From contig JADFJB010000003.1 of the NCBI GenBank assembly GCA_022566355.1, positions 1 through 64,000 of the forward strand: DNA of 64,000 bases, in the 5' to 3' direction. Shown here piece after piece: positions 35,441 to 44,209 of the stretch. The notes beneath the pieces were generated by a model. The model was given only the letters and a program-made list of their open reading frames with translations. It did not search any database and had not been told where the DNA came from. Position 1 is the stretch's first letter, and each line of letters begins with the position of its first letter. Source of the DNA: a candidate division KSB1 bacterium. Its GTDB lineage: Bacteria > Zhuqueibacterota > JdFR-76 > DREG01. A program made the position numbers and the translations under genes.

Positions 35441-36571
35441 ATGAGAAATAAAGCAATTCTGGTTTATTCAAGAGAGATGAAAGTGATGTTCCGGGATCGT
35501 AGGTTGATTTTGGGTGTGGTAATTGTGTCTTTGGTTGTGATGCCTTTTCTGATGGGACTAATTGGAAATTTAGATAAAATTGTCGGATCTGATGATACAC
35601 CTGTTGATGTCTTGGTTTTTGTCAATGAACCGCCAGTTATTGATCTGTTGCAAGATTTGGATAATGTTAGAGTTTTAACCAGGGAAAATTTGATGCATGA
35701 TTTATCCGAATCCTATTTGATTATAACAAAAGAAAACAAAACTTACAAAATCGAATATGATTCCATAGACAGAAGAATCGCAAGAGTGGCATTAGAAATC
35801 CGTAATCGATTTGAAAACTGGCGGGATAGAGCTGTTACGGAAGCACTTTCAAAAAATGGAATTTCTCCTGATATATTAAATCCTTTTTTGATCGAAATGG
35901 TAGATTCTTCTGATGAAGAACAAAAATCTGCCTTTGCATTAGGACTATTGGTGCCTTATTTGGTAATCATTTTATTGGTGGCAAATTCCATTCGGGCAAT
36001 TTATATCGCAGTGGGAGAAAAACAACACAATACGATTGCTTCTCTTTTGGTGTCCACAACGCCACGTCATTCGATTGTAATTGGTAAGAGTCTCGCCATA
36101 ATGACATTCTCGATTATTGCATCTGTTCTTCTCATTATTGGGATGGTGTTATTTGCAAATTTCGGATTTTCGATTTCCAGCTCGCTCTCCGATGTTCGGT
36201 ATTCAATGTCTTTAGCACAAATGGGCGAATTGCTGGTCAATATTATGTCGGTTGCCTTGTTTGTATCTTCGGTAATTATGTTCTTAGGAACTTTGGCCAG
36301 AAACTCCAGGGAAGCCGGAATTTACACGTCGCCATTGATTTACATTTCGATTGTTTTAGCGGTGTTTTCGATGTCAAGTTCAAATTTTAGCACGAAGGTG
36401 TATGCCATTCCAATTTTGGGCAATGTTTTGGCGATGAGGGATTCTTTTCTCAATTCTCTTTCATGGATCGATCTTTTGCTGCCCATTTTATCCAATTTAG
36501 TTTTATTTTCATTGTTTCTCTGGGGCTCGATTAAATTATATAATAAAGAGACAGTTTTGTTTAGAAACTGA
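35441..36571 (+). CDS. ABC exporter permease subunit (NatB/ABC-2 type)
   Basis: This 376-residue protein has the NatB layout: first membrane helix at about residues 23-43 (LILGVVIVSLVVMPFLMGLI), a large extracytoplasmic domain of about 125 residues, then five helices from residue 165 on (LGLLVPYLVIILLVANSIRA, AIMTFSIIASVLLIIGMVLF). The short MRNKAILVYSREMKVMFRDRR N-terminus is typical of ABC-2 permeases. It pairs with the ATPase at 34604-35332 to form an exporter, perhaps for Na+ or a drug. A weak hairpin (GCATCCTTTTGAAAGGATG, 36580-36598) follows the stop. Confidence 0.87.
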   Translation: MRNKAILVYSREMKVMFRDRRLILGVVIVSLVVMPFLMGLIGNLDKIVGSDDTPVDVLVFVNEPPVIDLLQDLDNVRVLTRENLMHDLSESYLIITKENKTYKIEYDSIDRRIARVALEIRNRFENWRDRAVTEALSKNGISPDILNPFLIEMVDSSDEEQKSAFALGLLVPYLVIILLVANSIRAIYIAVGEKQHNTIASLLVSTTPRHSIVIGKSLAIMTFSIIASVLLIIGMVLFANFGFSISSSLSDVRYSMSLAQMGELLVNIMSVALFVSSVIMFLGTLARNSREAGIYTSPLIYISIVLAVFSMSSSNFSTKVYAIPILGNVLAMRDSFLNSLSWIDLLLPILSNLVLFSLFLWGSIKLYNKETVLFRN

Positions 36572-36823
36572 AAAGGAATGCATCCTTTTGAAAGGATGTA
36601 ATCCATAATAAATAATAATTTACAAGGTGACAAAGGCACAAAGTAACAAAGGTACAATGAAAAGTAATAAAATGTGAAACGGCAAACAAAAAGATGAAGT
36701 TACAGAAAATTGGCTTAGTTTGGTTAGATTTAGTAGTAGATATCTAGTTAAATTTCAATATTATTATTGATATAACTCAGGATTTAACCTGGTTGATTTT
36801 TTAAAACAGTTTTAGGAAAACTA

Positions 36824-37228
36824 GTGGGAATCTCAAATCAAAAAAAACAGGAACGCCCAAGCGGCCTAACCATTATCGCCATTTGGTATATCTTTTTTGC
36901 AGTTTATAATTTAATTAGTGCATTTGGCTTTACCGCCGGCGTCTTTGGAATGTGGACAAGAGCAGAAGAATATACGGATCAATTAAACTTTGGTGTTCTT
37001 CTAACGACATTTGAAATATTGGCTACATTATTCTATGGCGGTGCAAGCGCAATTGTTGGTTTTGGCTTATGGACATTAAAGAGTTGGGCGTGGAATGCCG
37101 GAGTTATCTTTGGAATTTTAATGCTGCCTGGAATACCGGTCGGGACTTTTATTGGTGCGGTAACCGTGGTTTATTTATTAAAAAGTCAGCCCGCTAAGGA
37201 AGCGCTCACTAAAAAAACGAATCCCTAG
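36824..37228 (+). CDS. Four-helix integral membrane protein, unknown
   Basis: This 134-residue protein uses a GTG start with AGGA 8 bases before it. It has four predicted membrane segments (about residues 15-37, 55-78, 82-100, 103-120) and cytoplasmic basic ends. A glycine-rich, tryptophan-rich pattern (FGLWTLKSWAWNAGVIFGIL) resembles the DUF2127/DUF4064-type small membrane proteins, but I would not assign a family firmly. It is convergent with the gamma-lyase gene, and the two reading frames overlap by 4 bp at their ends. Confidence 0.65.
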   Translation: MGISNQKKQERPSGLTIIAIWYIFFAVYNLISAFGFTAGVFGMWTRAEEYTDQLNFGVLLTTFEILATLFYGGASAIVGFGLWTLKSWAWNAGVIFGILMLPGIPVGTFIGAVTVVYLLKSQPAKEALTKKTNP

Positions 37229-38385
37229 ATTCTATTAAATCCACGCTCCAGGTCATTGATTAAGTCTTCAACATCTTCAATTCCAACCGAAATACGAATT
37301 AGCCCATCGTTTAAACCGATTCTTTTTCTCTCATCCGTTGGAATCGACGCATGTGTCATCAGGGCAGGAAGTTCGATAAGTGATTCGACACCGCCCAAAC
37401 TTTCTGCAATGGCATGATAATGCAAACTTTCCACAAATGTTTTAGCCATTTGCAAATCGCCATCCAATTCGAAAGAAAGCATTCCGCCAAATCCGTTCAT
37501 TTGTGTTTTCGCTAGTTCATATTGGGGATGGTTTTCCAAGCCCGGGTAAAAAACCTTCAATACTTTTGGATGTGATTGCAGAAACCTGGCAATAGTTAAT
37601 GCGTTTTTTTCATGCTGGCGCATGCGAATCGCCAGGGTTTTTAGTCCGCGTAAAATTAAATAGCTGTCAAATGGAGATAACACGAAACCTGCAGCATTTT
37701 GCATGAACTTCAATTTTTGGTGGATTTTATCATCCGAAAGCATAATTGCACCTCCGACCGAATCACAATGGCCATTCAGATATTTGGTAGTACTGTGCAA
37801 CGAAATGGTAGCGCCAAGGGCAAGTGGCTGTTGAAAATATGAGCTCACAAAAGTGTTATCAACCACGACTATGATGTCATTTTGTTTGGCTATTTCCGAA
37901 ATCTTTTGGATATCGCAGATTTTGAGTAAAGGATTGGTCGGTGTTTCCAGCCAGATTAATTTGGTATTGGGTTGGATAGCATTGGCTACTTCATCAGGAT
38001 TACGAGCGTCTACAAAGGTTGATTCGATATTGAATTTGTCTTGAAAAACCTGGGTTAATAATCGTCGTGTACCTCCGTAAAGATCATCGAATGCAACAAT
38101 ATGATCGCCTGATTTTGTTAAGCTTAACAAAATCGCAGTTTCCGCACCCAATCCCGATGAAAAAGCCAATCCGTATTTAGCATTTTCCAGAGCTGCGAGT
38201 CTCAACTGTAATGCGGTGCGAGTGGGATTATCCGTTCGGCTATATTCATATCCGGCAGTAGGTTTGTCGACCTCTTTCCTGGCGAACGTTGAACTTAAAT
38301 GGATCGGAATGGCAACATCCCCGGTGCCCCCATCACGAAAATTGGGTTCTTCACCAATATGAATTGCTCGAGTCTCGAATTTCAT
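37225..38385 (-). CDS. Cystathionine gamma-lyase/synthase (PLP trans-sulfuration enzyme)
   Basis: The product is 386 residues from ATG 38385, which has AAGGTGAT upstream; a 10-codon N-terminal extension is possible but unlikely. It is a Cys/Met-metabolism PLP enzyme: substrate loop YEYSRTDNPTR, SSGLGAETA, VVDNTFVSSYFQQP, PLP lysine K201 in SLHSTTKYLNGH, and the C-terminal GGVESLIELPALMTHAS. Gamma-lyase, gamma-synthase and methionine gamma-lyase cannot be separated safely by eye. The next gene upstream is a cystathionine beta-synthase, which favours gamma-lyase in reverse trans-sulfuration (homocysteine to cysteine). Confidence 0.88.
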   Translation of the reverse strand: MKFETRAIHIGEEPNFRDGGTGDVAIPIHLSSTFARKEVDKPTAGYEYSRTDNPTRTALQLRLAALENAKYGLAFSSGLGAETAILLSLTKSGDHIVAFDDLYGGTRRLLTQVFQDKFNIESTFVDARNPDEVANAIQPNTKLIWLETPTNPLLKICDIQKISEIAKQNDIIVVVDNTFVSSYFQQPLALGATISLHSTTKYLNGHCDSVGGAIMLSDDKIHQKLKFMQNAAGFVLSPFDSYLILRGLKTLAIRMRQHEKNALTIARFLQSHPKVLKVFYPGLENHPQYELAKTQMNGFGGMLSFELDGDLQMAKTFVESLHYHAIAESLGGVESLIELPALMTHASIPTDERKRIGLNDGLIRISVGIEDVEDLINDLERGFNRI

Positions 38386-38511
38386 GGGATCACCTTCAAT
38401 AAATACATATGGCACAATTTATAGTTATAAATTGTGAGAGATTTGGTTATCAAAAACAGTAGTTTCAATTAAAATAGGTATGTGGATTTTTTATGAGGTT
38501 GGATGGAAACA

Positions 38512-39483
38512 TTACATATAGCCGTTTGTTTGCATCCAATTGTCATTGTATATTTTACTTAAATAACGATTCCCTGAATCCGGCAGGATGACCACAATAT
38601 TCTTTGGCTCTGCTGATTTTTTTGCAACCTCAATTGCCGCCCAAAGATTACTGCCACTTGAACCACCTGCAAACAATCCTTCTTCACTCGACAACCTTCT
38701 TGTCATTTGAAAGGAACACTTATCATTCACTTGAATAATGTCATCAATCACTTCAAAATCAACTGCCTTCACCAGGTAATCCTCGCCAATTCCTTCTACT
38801 TGATAGACATGCGGTTGCGGAAGTGTGCCGGTTTTAAAATAATCATAAAATACTGAGCCAATTGGATCTACGGCAATAATCTGAATCTCAGGATTCTTTT
38901 CTTTTAAAAAGCGTCCTGCTCCACTCAAAGTTCCACCAGTACCAATTCCAGCAACTAAGATATCTAGATTTCCATCGGTTTGTTGCCAGATTTCGGGCCC
39001 TGTGGAGTAATAATGAGCATCGATATTTTTGGGATTGTTGTATTGATCCGGGTAATAGGAATTGGGAGTTTCCTGCGCGATTCTCCTCGCAACACTATAA
39101 TAACTTTCCGGTGAATCCGCGGGAACATCTGTTGGAGTAACAACGACTTCAGCACCAAATGCCTGCATAAGATTCTTCTTTTCATCACTCATTTTATCCG
39201 GCATTGTGATGATGCATTTGTATCCTTTCACCGCTGCGATCATTGCCAGAGCACTGCCGGTATTGCCGGATGAATTCTCTACGATTGTTCCTCCGGGTTT
39301 AAGAAGTCCGTGTTTTTCGGCATCTTCTATCATATAGATTGCCATGCGATCCTTTATACTTCCGGATGGATTCACATATTCGACTTTAGCAAATATTTTA
39401 CTTGATAGATTCTTAGTTATTTTTTGAATTTCTACAAGTGGTGTATTACCGATATGTTCCAGGACATCTTTTTTAATTTCCAA
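38512..39483 (-). CDS. Cystathionine beta-synthase / cysteine synthase family enzyme
   Basis: This 323-residue fold-type II PLP enzyme has K44 in NPSGSIKDRMA as Schiff base, ENSSGNTGSALA for substrate carboxylate, and GIGTGGTLSGAGRFLKE for the PLP phosphate. MSDEKKNLMQAFGAEVVVTPT, YQVEGIGEDY and YLSKIYNDNWM are features of cystathionine beta-synthases rather than CysK. The C-terminal CBS (Bateman) pair is absent. The start is a TTG (39481-39483) with AAGGA at good spacing; no better ATG exists nearby. With the downstream gamma-lyase it would convert homocysteine and serine to cysteine. Confidence 0.85.
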   Translation of the reverse strand: MEIKKDVLEHIGNTPLVEIQKITKNLSSKIFAKVEYVNPSGSIKDRMAIYMIEDAEKHGLLKPGGTIVENSSGNTGSALAMIAAVKGYKCIITMPDKMSDEKKNLMQAFGAEVVVTPTDVPADSPESYYSVARRIAQETPNSYYPDQYNNPKNIDAHYYSTGPEIWQQTDGNLDILVAGIGTGGTLSGAGRFLKEKNPEIQIIAVDPIGSVFYDYFKTGTLPQPHVYQVEGIGEDYLVKAVDFEVIDDIIQVNDKCSFQMTRRLSSEEGLFAGGSSGSNLWAAIEVAKKSAEPKNIVVILPDSGNRYLSKIYNDNWMQTNGYM

Positions 39484-39689
39484 ATATATTCCTTTTTATA
39501 AATTTTAAGGGCATTTAATATTATCGAGATTTTCAGGATATTATCAAGTATAAATAATTTTAATAGCTTTTTTTGAATCTTGAATTGAACGAAATTGAGG
39601 ATTATTGAGTTTAGTCATTTAATTCAAAAAGATATTCGACAAAATCTCGTTGCTTTTCATGACACTTAGGTTTACTTTTAAAAAAAACC

Positions 39690-40487
39690 ATGATAAATTT
39701 TAGGATATTTGATATGAATCCCAGAAAATCTCTCCAGTCTGTAAAAAATTCAATTTATTTGATTCTAATTTTTTGTTTGTCTATTCAATTCCAAACTGAG
39801 CTTGGAGCAACTCCTAATGAGGGCGGCAATATCAAATTTGGTGTTGCTTTTCTAATGGGATTTCCACAATCTGAATTTGCCGATAATGTTGAAAACAACG
39901 GGTATGGTCTCAATGTCAATTTTGATTATACATTTCCCCAAAGTCCTTTTGCTATCGGCTTGAGCGGAGGATTTTTAATTTATGGACAGGAAACCCGGCG
40001 TGAGCCTTTTAGCTTAACCATTCCGGATGTTACGGTTGAAGTAACAAGAAGCAATAATATTGTGCCGATTAATCTTTACTTCAGGGTTGTTCCCATCGCT
40101 GGCGCTGTATTACCATATGTAGAAGGTTTATTTGGCTTGAATTATCTTTTCACAGAAACATCCATAAAAGATGTTGATGCATTTGATGAGGACATTGCCT
40201 CATCCAAGAATTTGGAAGATGTGTCGTTTAGTTATGGGGTAGGCGGCGGTTTTATGTTTAGGGTTTATCAACAGAACAAAAACCAGGGACGGACCAGGTC
40301 TGATGATGATGACAATAAAGTGAGCTCTGTTTATATCAACCTGGGATTAAGCTATAGGAAAGGCGGAGAAGCGGAATATTTGACTAAAGGATCGATAACG
40401 ATTGACGATGGCATTGTAACTTATGATGCTCGCGAATCCAAGACAGATATTATGATGCTAAAGATTGGAGTAGTAATAGCGTTTTAG
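39690..40487 (+). CDS. Outer-membrane beta-barrel protein, unknown
   Basis: This 265-residue protein has a signal peptide (about residues 18-41, ending near LGATPNEGG; the Met at residue 9 is an alternative start). The mature part alternates hydrophobic and polar residues in strands with glycine-rich turns (IGLSGGFLIYGQE, VSFSYGVGGGFMFRV, VYINLGLSYRKGG) and ends MMLKIGVVIAF. The terminal Phe fits BAM insertion. It resembles OmpA-like/OMP_b-brl 8-strand barrels, with no ligand suggested. It is monocistronic by spacing. Confidence 0.75.
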   Translation: MINFRIFDMNPRKSLQSVKNSIYLILIFCLSIQFQTELGATPNEGGNIKFGVAFLMGFPQSEFADNVENNGYGLNVNFDYTFPQSPFAIGLSGGFLIYGQETRREPFSLTIPDVTVEVTRSNNIVPINLYFRVVPIAGAVLPYVEGLFGLNYLFTETSIKDVDAFDEDIASSKNLEDVSFSYGVGGGFMFRVYQQNKNQGRTRSDDDDNKVSSVYINLGLSYRKGGEAEYLTKGSITIDDGIVTYDARESKTDIMMLKIGVVIAF

Positions 40488-40793
40488 AAAAAAACATTAT
40501 TTAGCGATAGCTCGTTAATAATCCTAAGTAATGTAGGGGCGGTTATGATTTTTCCCATAGTAAATTAACATTGCACAATAGCACTGTCTCCAATTATTTT
40601 AAGAAAATGTAATAATCTACTTGTGTCCTTACTTTTGAAACCATATATTAACGGATTCAAATGAACAGACATAGAGCTTCTTCAAACGCTCAATTTGAAT
40701 TTGATTCAAAATCAAGATTAACATTTTCATGTTATGAATTACAATTTACTAGTTTACAATATTTTCTATAGAAACTGTTAGGAAGGGATTTCT
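40488..40793. other. Intergenic region, no gene seen
   Basis: AT-rich and without a usable ORF. A half-site GTAGGGGCG (about 40533) recalls one arm of the palindrome inside the transposase at 42.8 kb but has no partner here. The ribosome site GGAAGGG of the radical SAM gene lies at its right end. Confidence 0.45.
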
Positions 40794-42344
40794 ATGAAGA
40801 AACTTCGTATTGGTATTATCGATCTCGTTACCAAGGGACCTACAAAAGCATTGTGGGGGCGCGTTATGAACCCCAATTTTGCCAGCATTATGCCCCAGGT
40901 GCTTGCCAAGTGGTGTGAAGATAGTGGCCATGACGTGAAGCTCGTGTGTTATACCGGTTTTGAGAATTTGACCGAAGAGTTACCGGATAAAGTTGATATC
41001 GTTTTTATTGGCGCTTTTACGCAAGCTGCACAATTAGCCTATTCTTTGAGTAATCTATTTCGCTCAAAGGGAGCAATTACCGTACTGGGTGGTCCCCATG
41101 CCCGTTGTTATCCACAGGACGCACAAAAATACTTCGACTATGTTCTGGGATTTACAGATAAGTCAATCGTCAATGAAGTTTTACAAGATTGCTCACAAAA
41201 TCGGCCAATGGGTGTTTATCTAGAGGCTTCGCAACAACCACAAACACTGCCCGGCGTAAAAGAGCGCTGGAAATATATAGAGCAGACGCTCGATAAAGCC
41301 CCATTTATCAAGATTGTTCCGATGATTGGAAGTTTGGGTTGTCCTTATACTTGCAGCTTTTGTATCGATTCGATAGTACCTTATCAAACCTTAGATTTTG
41401 ATGTGATCAAGGAAGATTTGCGGTTTCTGTTAACTAAGTTTAAACGGCCGATCGTTGGATGGCATGATCCAAACTTTGGGATTCGGTTCGATGATTATAT
41501 GGGTGCGATTGAAGAAGCCATACCCCCCGACAGTATTGATTTTATAGCGGAAAGCAGTTTGTCGCTTTTGTCTGAACCCCATATGCAAAGGTTACAAAAA
41601 AATGGATTTAAAGCACTTTTGCCTGGCATTGAATCCTGGTATGATATGGGAAACAAATCGAAAACCGGTAAATTGATGGGATTGGATAAACTCAATAAAA
41701 TCTCGGATCATGTTAATATGCTATTAAGGTATGCTCCCTATATTCAGGCCAATTTTGTGCTCGGACTTGACGTTGACGAGGGACCGGATCCGTTTGAACT
41801 TACCAAACAATTTTTAGATAGGTCACCGGGCGCTTTCCCAGCGTATTCCCTGCTTTCGGCTTTTGGAAAAGCAGCGCCTCTCAACCTCGACTACCAGAGA
41901 GAAAACCGGGTCCTACCCTTCCCATTCATTTTTCTCAACAATAATCATGCAATGAATGTAAAACCGAAAAACTATGAATGGCCTGAATTCTACGATTACG
42001 TGATTGATGTTACCAGGCATGCATTTTCCTGGCCTCGGATTTATAAACGGTTCAAAGCTGCACGCGGCTATATTCCAAAATGGATGAACTTTGTCAGGGC
42101 AGTGTCGTCTGAAGGATTTGGCAGAATAAAATACTACTCGAAAGTACGCCAATTGCTGGACGAAGACCGGCAGTTTCGCAGCTATTTCGAACAAGAGACT
42201 ACCGTTCTGCCAAAATTTTACATGGATCAGGTAAAAGTATCATTAGGCCCATTATTTGAATGGCTGCCGGAAGGCGCTTTGTTTCATGATCCCCATGCCT
42301 ATCTGAAATCAGAAGAAGAATTGGCTGTTAGAAAAAGGGCTTAG
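40794..42344 (+). CDS. B12-binding-type radical SAM protein
   Basis: This 516-residue protein has a cobalamin-binding-like Rossmann domain at residues 1-140 (VDIVFIGAFTQAAQLAY, ITVLGGPHARCYPQDA) and a radical SAM core from residue 170 with the cluster motif CPYTCSFC (C183, C187, C190). A PGIESWYDMG segment resembles GxIxGxxE. The His of the classical DxHxxG cobalamin motif is not present, so B12 binding is uncertain. The C-terminal 130 residues are helical with many aromatic residues. Families of this architecture modify lipids, tetrapyrroles or natural products; no substrate is evident. A good GGAAGGG site precedes the start, and neighbours give no pathway. Confidence 0.83.
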   Translation: MKKLRIGIIDLVTKGPTKALWGRVMNPNFASIMPQVLAKWCEDSGHDVKLVCYTGFENLTEELPDKVDIVFIGAFTQAAQLAYSLSNLFRSKGAITVLGGPHARCYPQDAQKYFDYVLGFTDKSIVNEVLQDCSQNRPMGVYLEASQQPQTLPGVKERWKYIEQTLDKAPFIKIVPMIGSLGCPYTCSFCIDSIVPYQTLDFDVIKEDLRFLLTKFKRPIVGWHDPNFGIRFDDYMGAIEEAIPPDSIDFIAESSLSLLSEPHMQRLQKNGFKALLPGIESWYDMGNKSKTGKLMGLDKLNKISDHVNMLLRYAPYIQANFVLGLDVDEGPDPFELTKQFLDRSPGAFPAYSLLSAFGKAAPLNLDYQRENRVLPFPFIFLNNNHAMNVKPKNYEWPEFYDYVIDVTRHAFSWPRIYKRFKAARGYIPKWMNFVRAVSSEGFGRIKYYSKVRQLLDEDRQFRSYFEQETTVLPKFYMDQVKVSLGPLFEWLPEGALFHDPHAYLKSEEELAVRKRA

Positions 42345-42506
42345 TGGAATTATAAGTCGTTAGTAATTCCCTGTGCAAGTTATTGGTCTAAGAATTATGT
42401 AAATGGCCAACTAAATTTCAATCAATATGAATACTAAATATAACTGATTGAATTTGCAGAAAAGGAAATTAGGGGTGCGAGTAACCCATTGGAGAGGGCT
42501 GGGTAC

Positions 42507-42551
42507 ATGGTTGGTAAAAAAATATCACATTATCGAATTTCTGGTGGATAA
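42507..42551 (+). pseudogene. Relic of a serine/threonine kinase 5' end
   Basis: ATG 42507 encodes MVGKKISHYRISGG followed by a stop. This matches the first residues of the intact kinase 600 bp downstream (MIGKTISHYKIL..GSGG) with the central LEKLG lost. The relic ends about 17 bp before the transposase start. It suggests that a second kinase copy stood here. Confidence 0.6.
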
Positions 42552-42567
42552 GATAGGGTTATTGTAA

Positions 42568-43105
42568 ATGAGCCAACCGATTGTACATCATCGTAAATCT
42601 ATTAGATTGCAAGAATATGATTACGGGCAAGCAGGGGCTTATTATATAACAATTTGTACCTATGACAAAAAATGTATCTTCGGGACTATTACTGATGGAC
42701 AAATGCTTCTGAGCGAATTTGGGCAAATTATGGAGGATTGCTGGAAAACAATTCCCAAGCATTTTGATTTTGTTCTGTTAGATGTGTATAGTATCATGCC
42801 AAATCATTTACATGGAATTTTAATAATAGTAGGCGACGCATGCGTCGCCCCTACTAAAATTACAAAATTCGATGAGACCAGCAGGACCTCAATCTCGGTC
42901 ATTGGGTGCAATTATAGGTTCATTTAAATCTGCAACAACAAAACAAATTAATGAATTACGTGACACTCCTGGTTACCAAGTTTGGCAACGAAATTATTAT
43001 GATCATATAATCCGTACAAAAAGATCTTTACAGCACATCCGGAAATATATCTTCAATAATCCACTAAACTGGAATTTGGATGAAGAAAACCCTGGGAAAG
43101 CTTAA
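42568..43105 (+). mobile_element. REP-associated tyrosine transposase (RAYT), frameshifted
   Basis: The first frame (42568-42927) encodes YDYGQAGAYYITICTYDKKC, FGQIMEDCW and the HUH motif MPNHLHGILII. The second frame (usable from 42872 to 43105) encodes SLGAIIGSFKSATTKQINEL, RDTPGYQVWQRNYYDHIIR with the catalytic Tyr, and HIRKYIFNNPLNW. Joined, this is a complete Y1 transposase of the IS200-like/RAYT kind, which mobilises or maintains REP palindromes. The frame changes just after an 18-bp palindrome embedded in the gene (42832-42849). Its stop abuts the kinase ATG directly (TAAATG). Confidence 0.85.
42832..42849. repeat. REP-like perfect 18-bp palindrome inside the transposase
   Basis: GGCGACGCATGCGTCGCC is perfectly self-complementary. 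The flanks AGTA and CCTACT extend it imperfectly to about 28 bp. It is far more GC-rich than its surroundings and lies at the point where homologous transposases have a variable linker. It looks like a REP unit that landed in the gene of its own putative mobiliser. Confidence 0.75.
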
Positions 43106-44209
43106 ATGATAGGTAAAACAATATCTCATTACAAAATCCTCGAAAAGCTCGGCAGTGGCGGCATGGGTGTGGTTTACAAAGCCCAGGACCTAAAACTCGA
43201 CCGCTTCGTCGCCCTTAAATTTCTGCCGCCACACATCAGCGCAGATGGGGATGAAAAGAAACGTTTTATACACGAAGCCAAGGCGGCATCTGCTCTACAG
43301 CACAACAACATCTGCACCATCCATGAAATCGGAGAGACGGATGATGGGCAGATGTTCATTTGTATGGACTACTACGAAGGGGAAACCCTCAAGAAAAAGA
43401 TCGAGCGCGGGCCTTTGAACCTGGAAGATGCAATCGATATTGCGATTCAAATTTCCCAGGGTTTGGCCAAGGCACATTCCAAAGAAATCACCCATCGAGA
43501 TATCAAGCCCGCAAATATTCTCATCACGGAAGAAAAGCAAGTCAAGATCGTCGACTTCGGACTGGCGAAGCTAGCCGGTCGGACAGTGCTTACCAAAGAA
43601 GGGACGACCATAGGAACGGTTGCCTACATGTCGCCTGAGCAGGCACAAGGTACGGAAGTGGACCATCGCACCGATATTTGGGCATTAGGAGTAGTTTTGT
43701 ATGAAATGCTTACTGGCAAGCAGCCGTTTGCAGGAGATTATGAACAGGCTGTGATGTATTCGATCATGAACGAAGACGCCGAGCCGATTACGGGTTTGCG
43801 GACCGGTGTGCCGATGGAATTGGAGCGGATTGTTAACAAGTGTCTGGAGAAAACTCCGGGGAATCGCTACCAATCGGTTAATGAACTTATTGTGGACTTG
43901 CGGCGGATAAGAAAAGTTGCTAATCCCGAGAACGTTGCTCCTGCAGCTTACAAGAAGTTAGAAACGGCGAGTTTTAAAAAGCGAGCATTTATCTGGATTG
44001 GAGTTAGTCTTGCTGTCATTTTCACGGCAATTGCTGGTTATTTGTTTCTTGCTAGAGAAGCAAGCAGTCCAGAACGTATCCCCATTGCAGTTGTGGACGT
44101 CATAAATGAGACTGGTGAGAAGGAACTAGATGGATTTATCCGGTCTGCTCATTACATCATTAGAGCAATCGCGGCGATTGTCTGTTCTCACTCGATCAAG
44201 ACTATTTGA
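43106..44209 (+). CDS. Serine/threonine kinase portion of a kinase-TPR protein (split)
   Basis: This 367-residue product has a complete Hanks-type kinase domain at residues 9-270: glycine loop GSGGMG (16-21), K38 in VALKF, HRDIKPAN (130-137), DFG (150-152), APE-like MSPEQ. A membrane helix follows at about 294-316. The outer segment PIAVVDVINETGEKELDG is cut at residue 343, where a one-base gain in a T run (GGATTTATCC, about 44135) shifts the frame and leads to a stop at 44209. The missing remainder is encoded in the next frame (44130-46031). The catalytic residues are intact, so the truncated product could still be an active membrane kinase. Confidence 0.85.
   Translation: MIGKTISHYKILEKLGSGGMGVVYKAQDLKLDRFVALKFLPPHISADGDEKKRFIHEAKAASALQHNNICTIHEIGETDDGQMFICMDYYEGETLKKKIERGPLNLEDAIDIAIQISQGLAKAHSKEITHRDIKPANILITEEKQVKIVDFGLAKLAGRTVLTKEGTTIGTVAYMSPEQAQGTEVDHRTDIWALGVVLYEMLTGKQPFAGDYEQAVMYSIMNEDAEPITGLRTGVPMELERIVNKCLEKTPGNRYQSVNELIVDLRRIRKVANPENVAPAAYKKLETASFKKRAFIWIGVSLAVIFTAIAGYLFLAREASSPERIPIAVVDVINETGEKELDGFIRSAHYIIRAIAAIVCSHSIKTI

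Noticed and set aside
42413-42456. Inverted repeat AATTTCAATCA / TGATTGAATTT after the radical SAM gene as a terminator
   Set aside because: The stem is AT-only with a long loop and no T tract follows on the plus strand.
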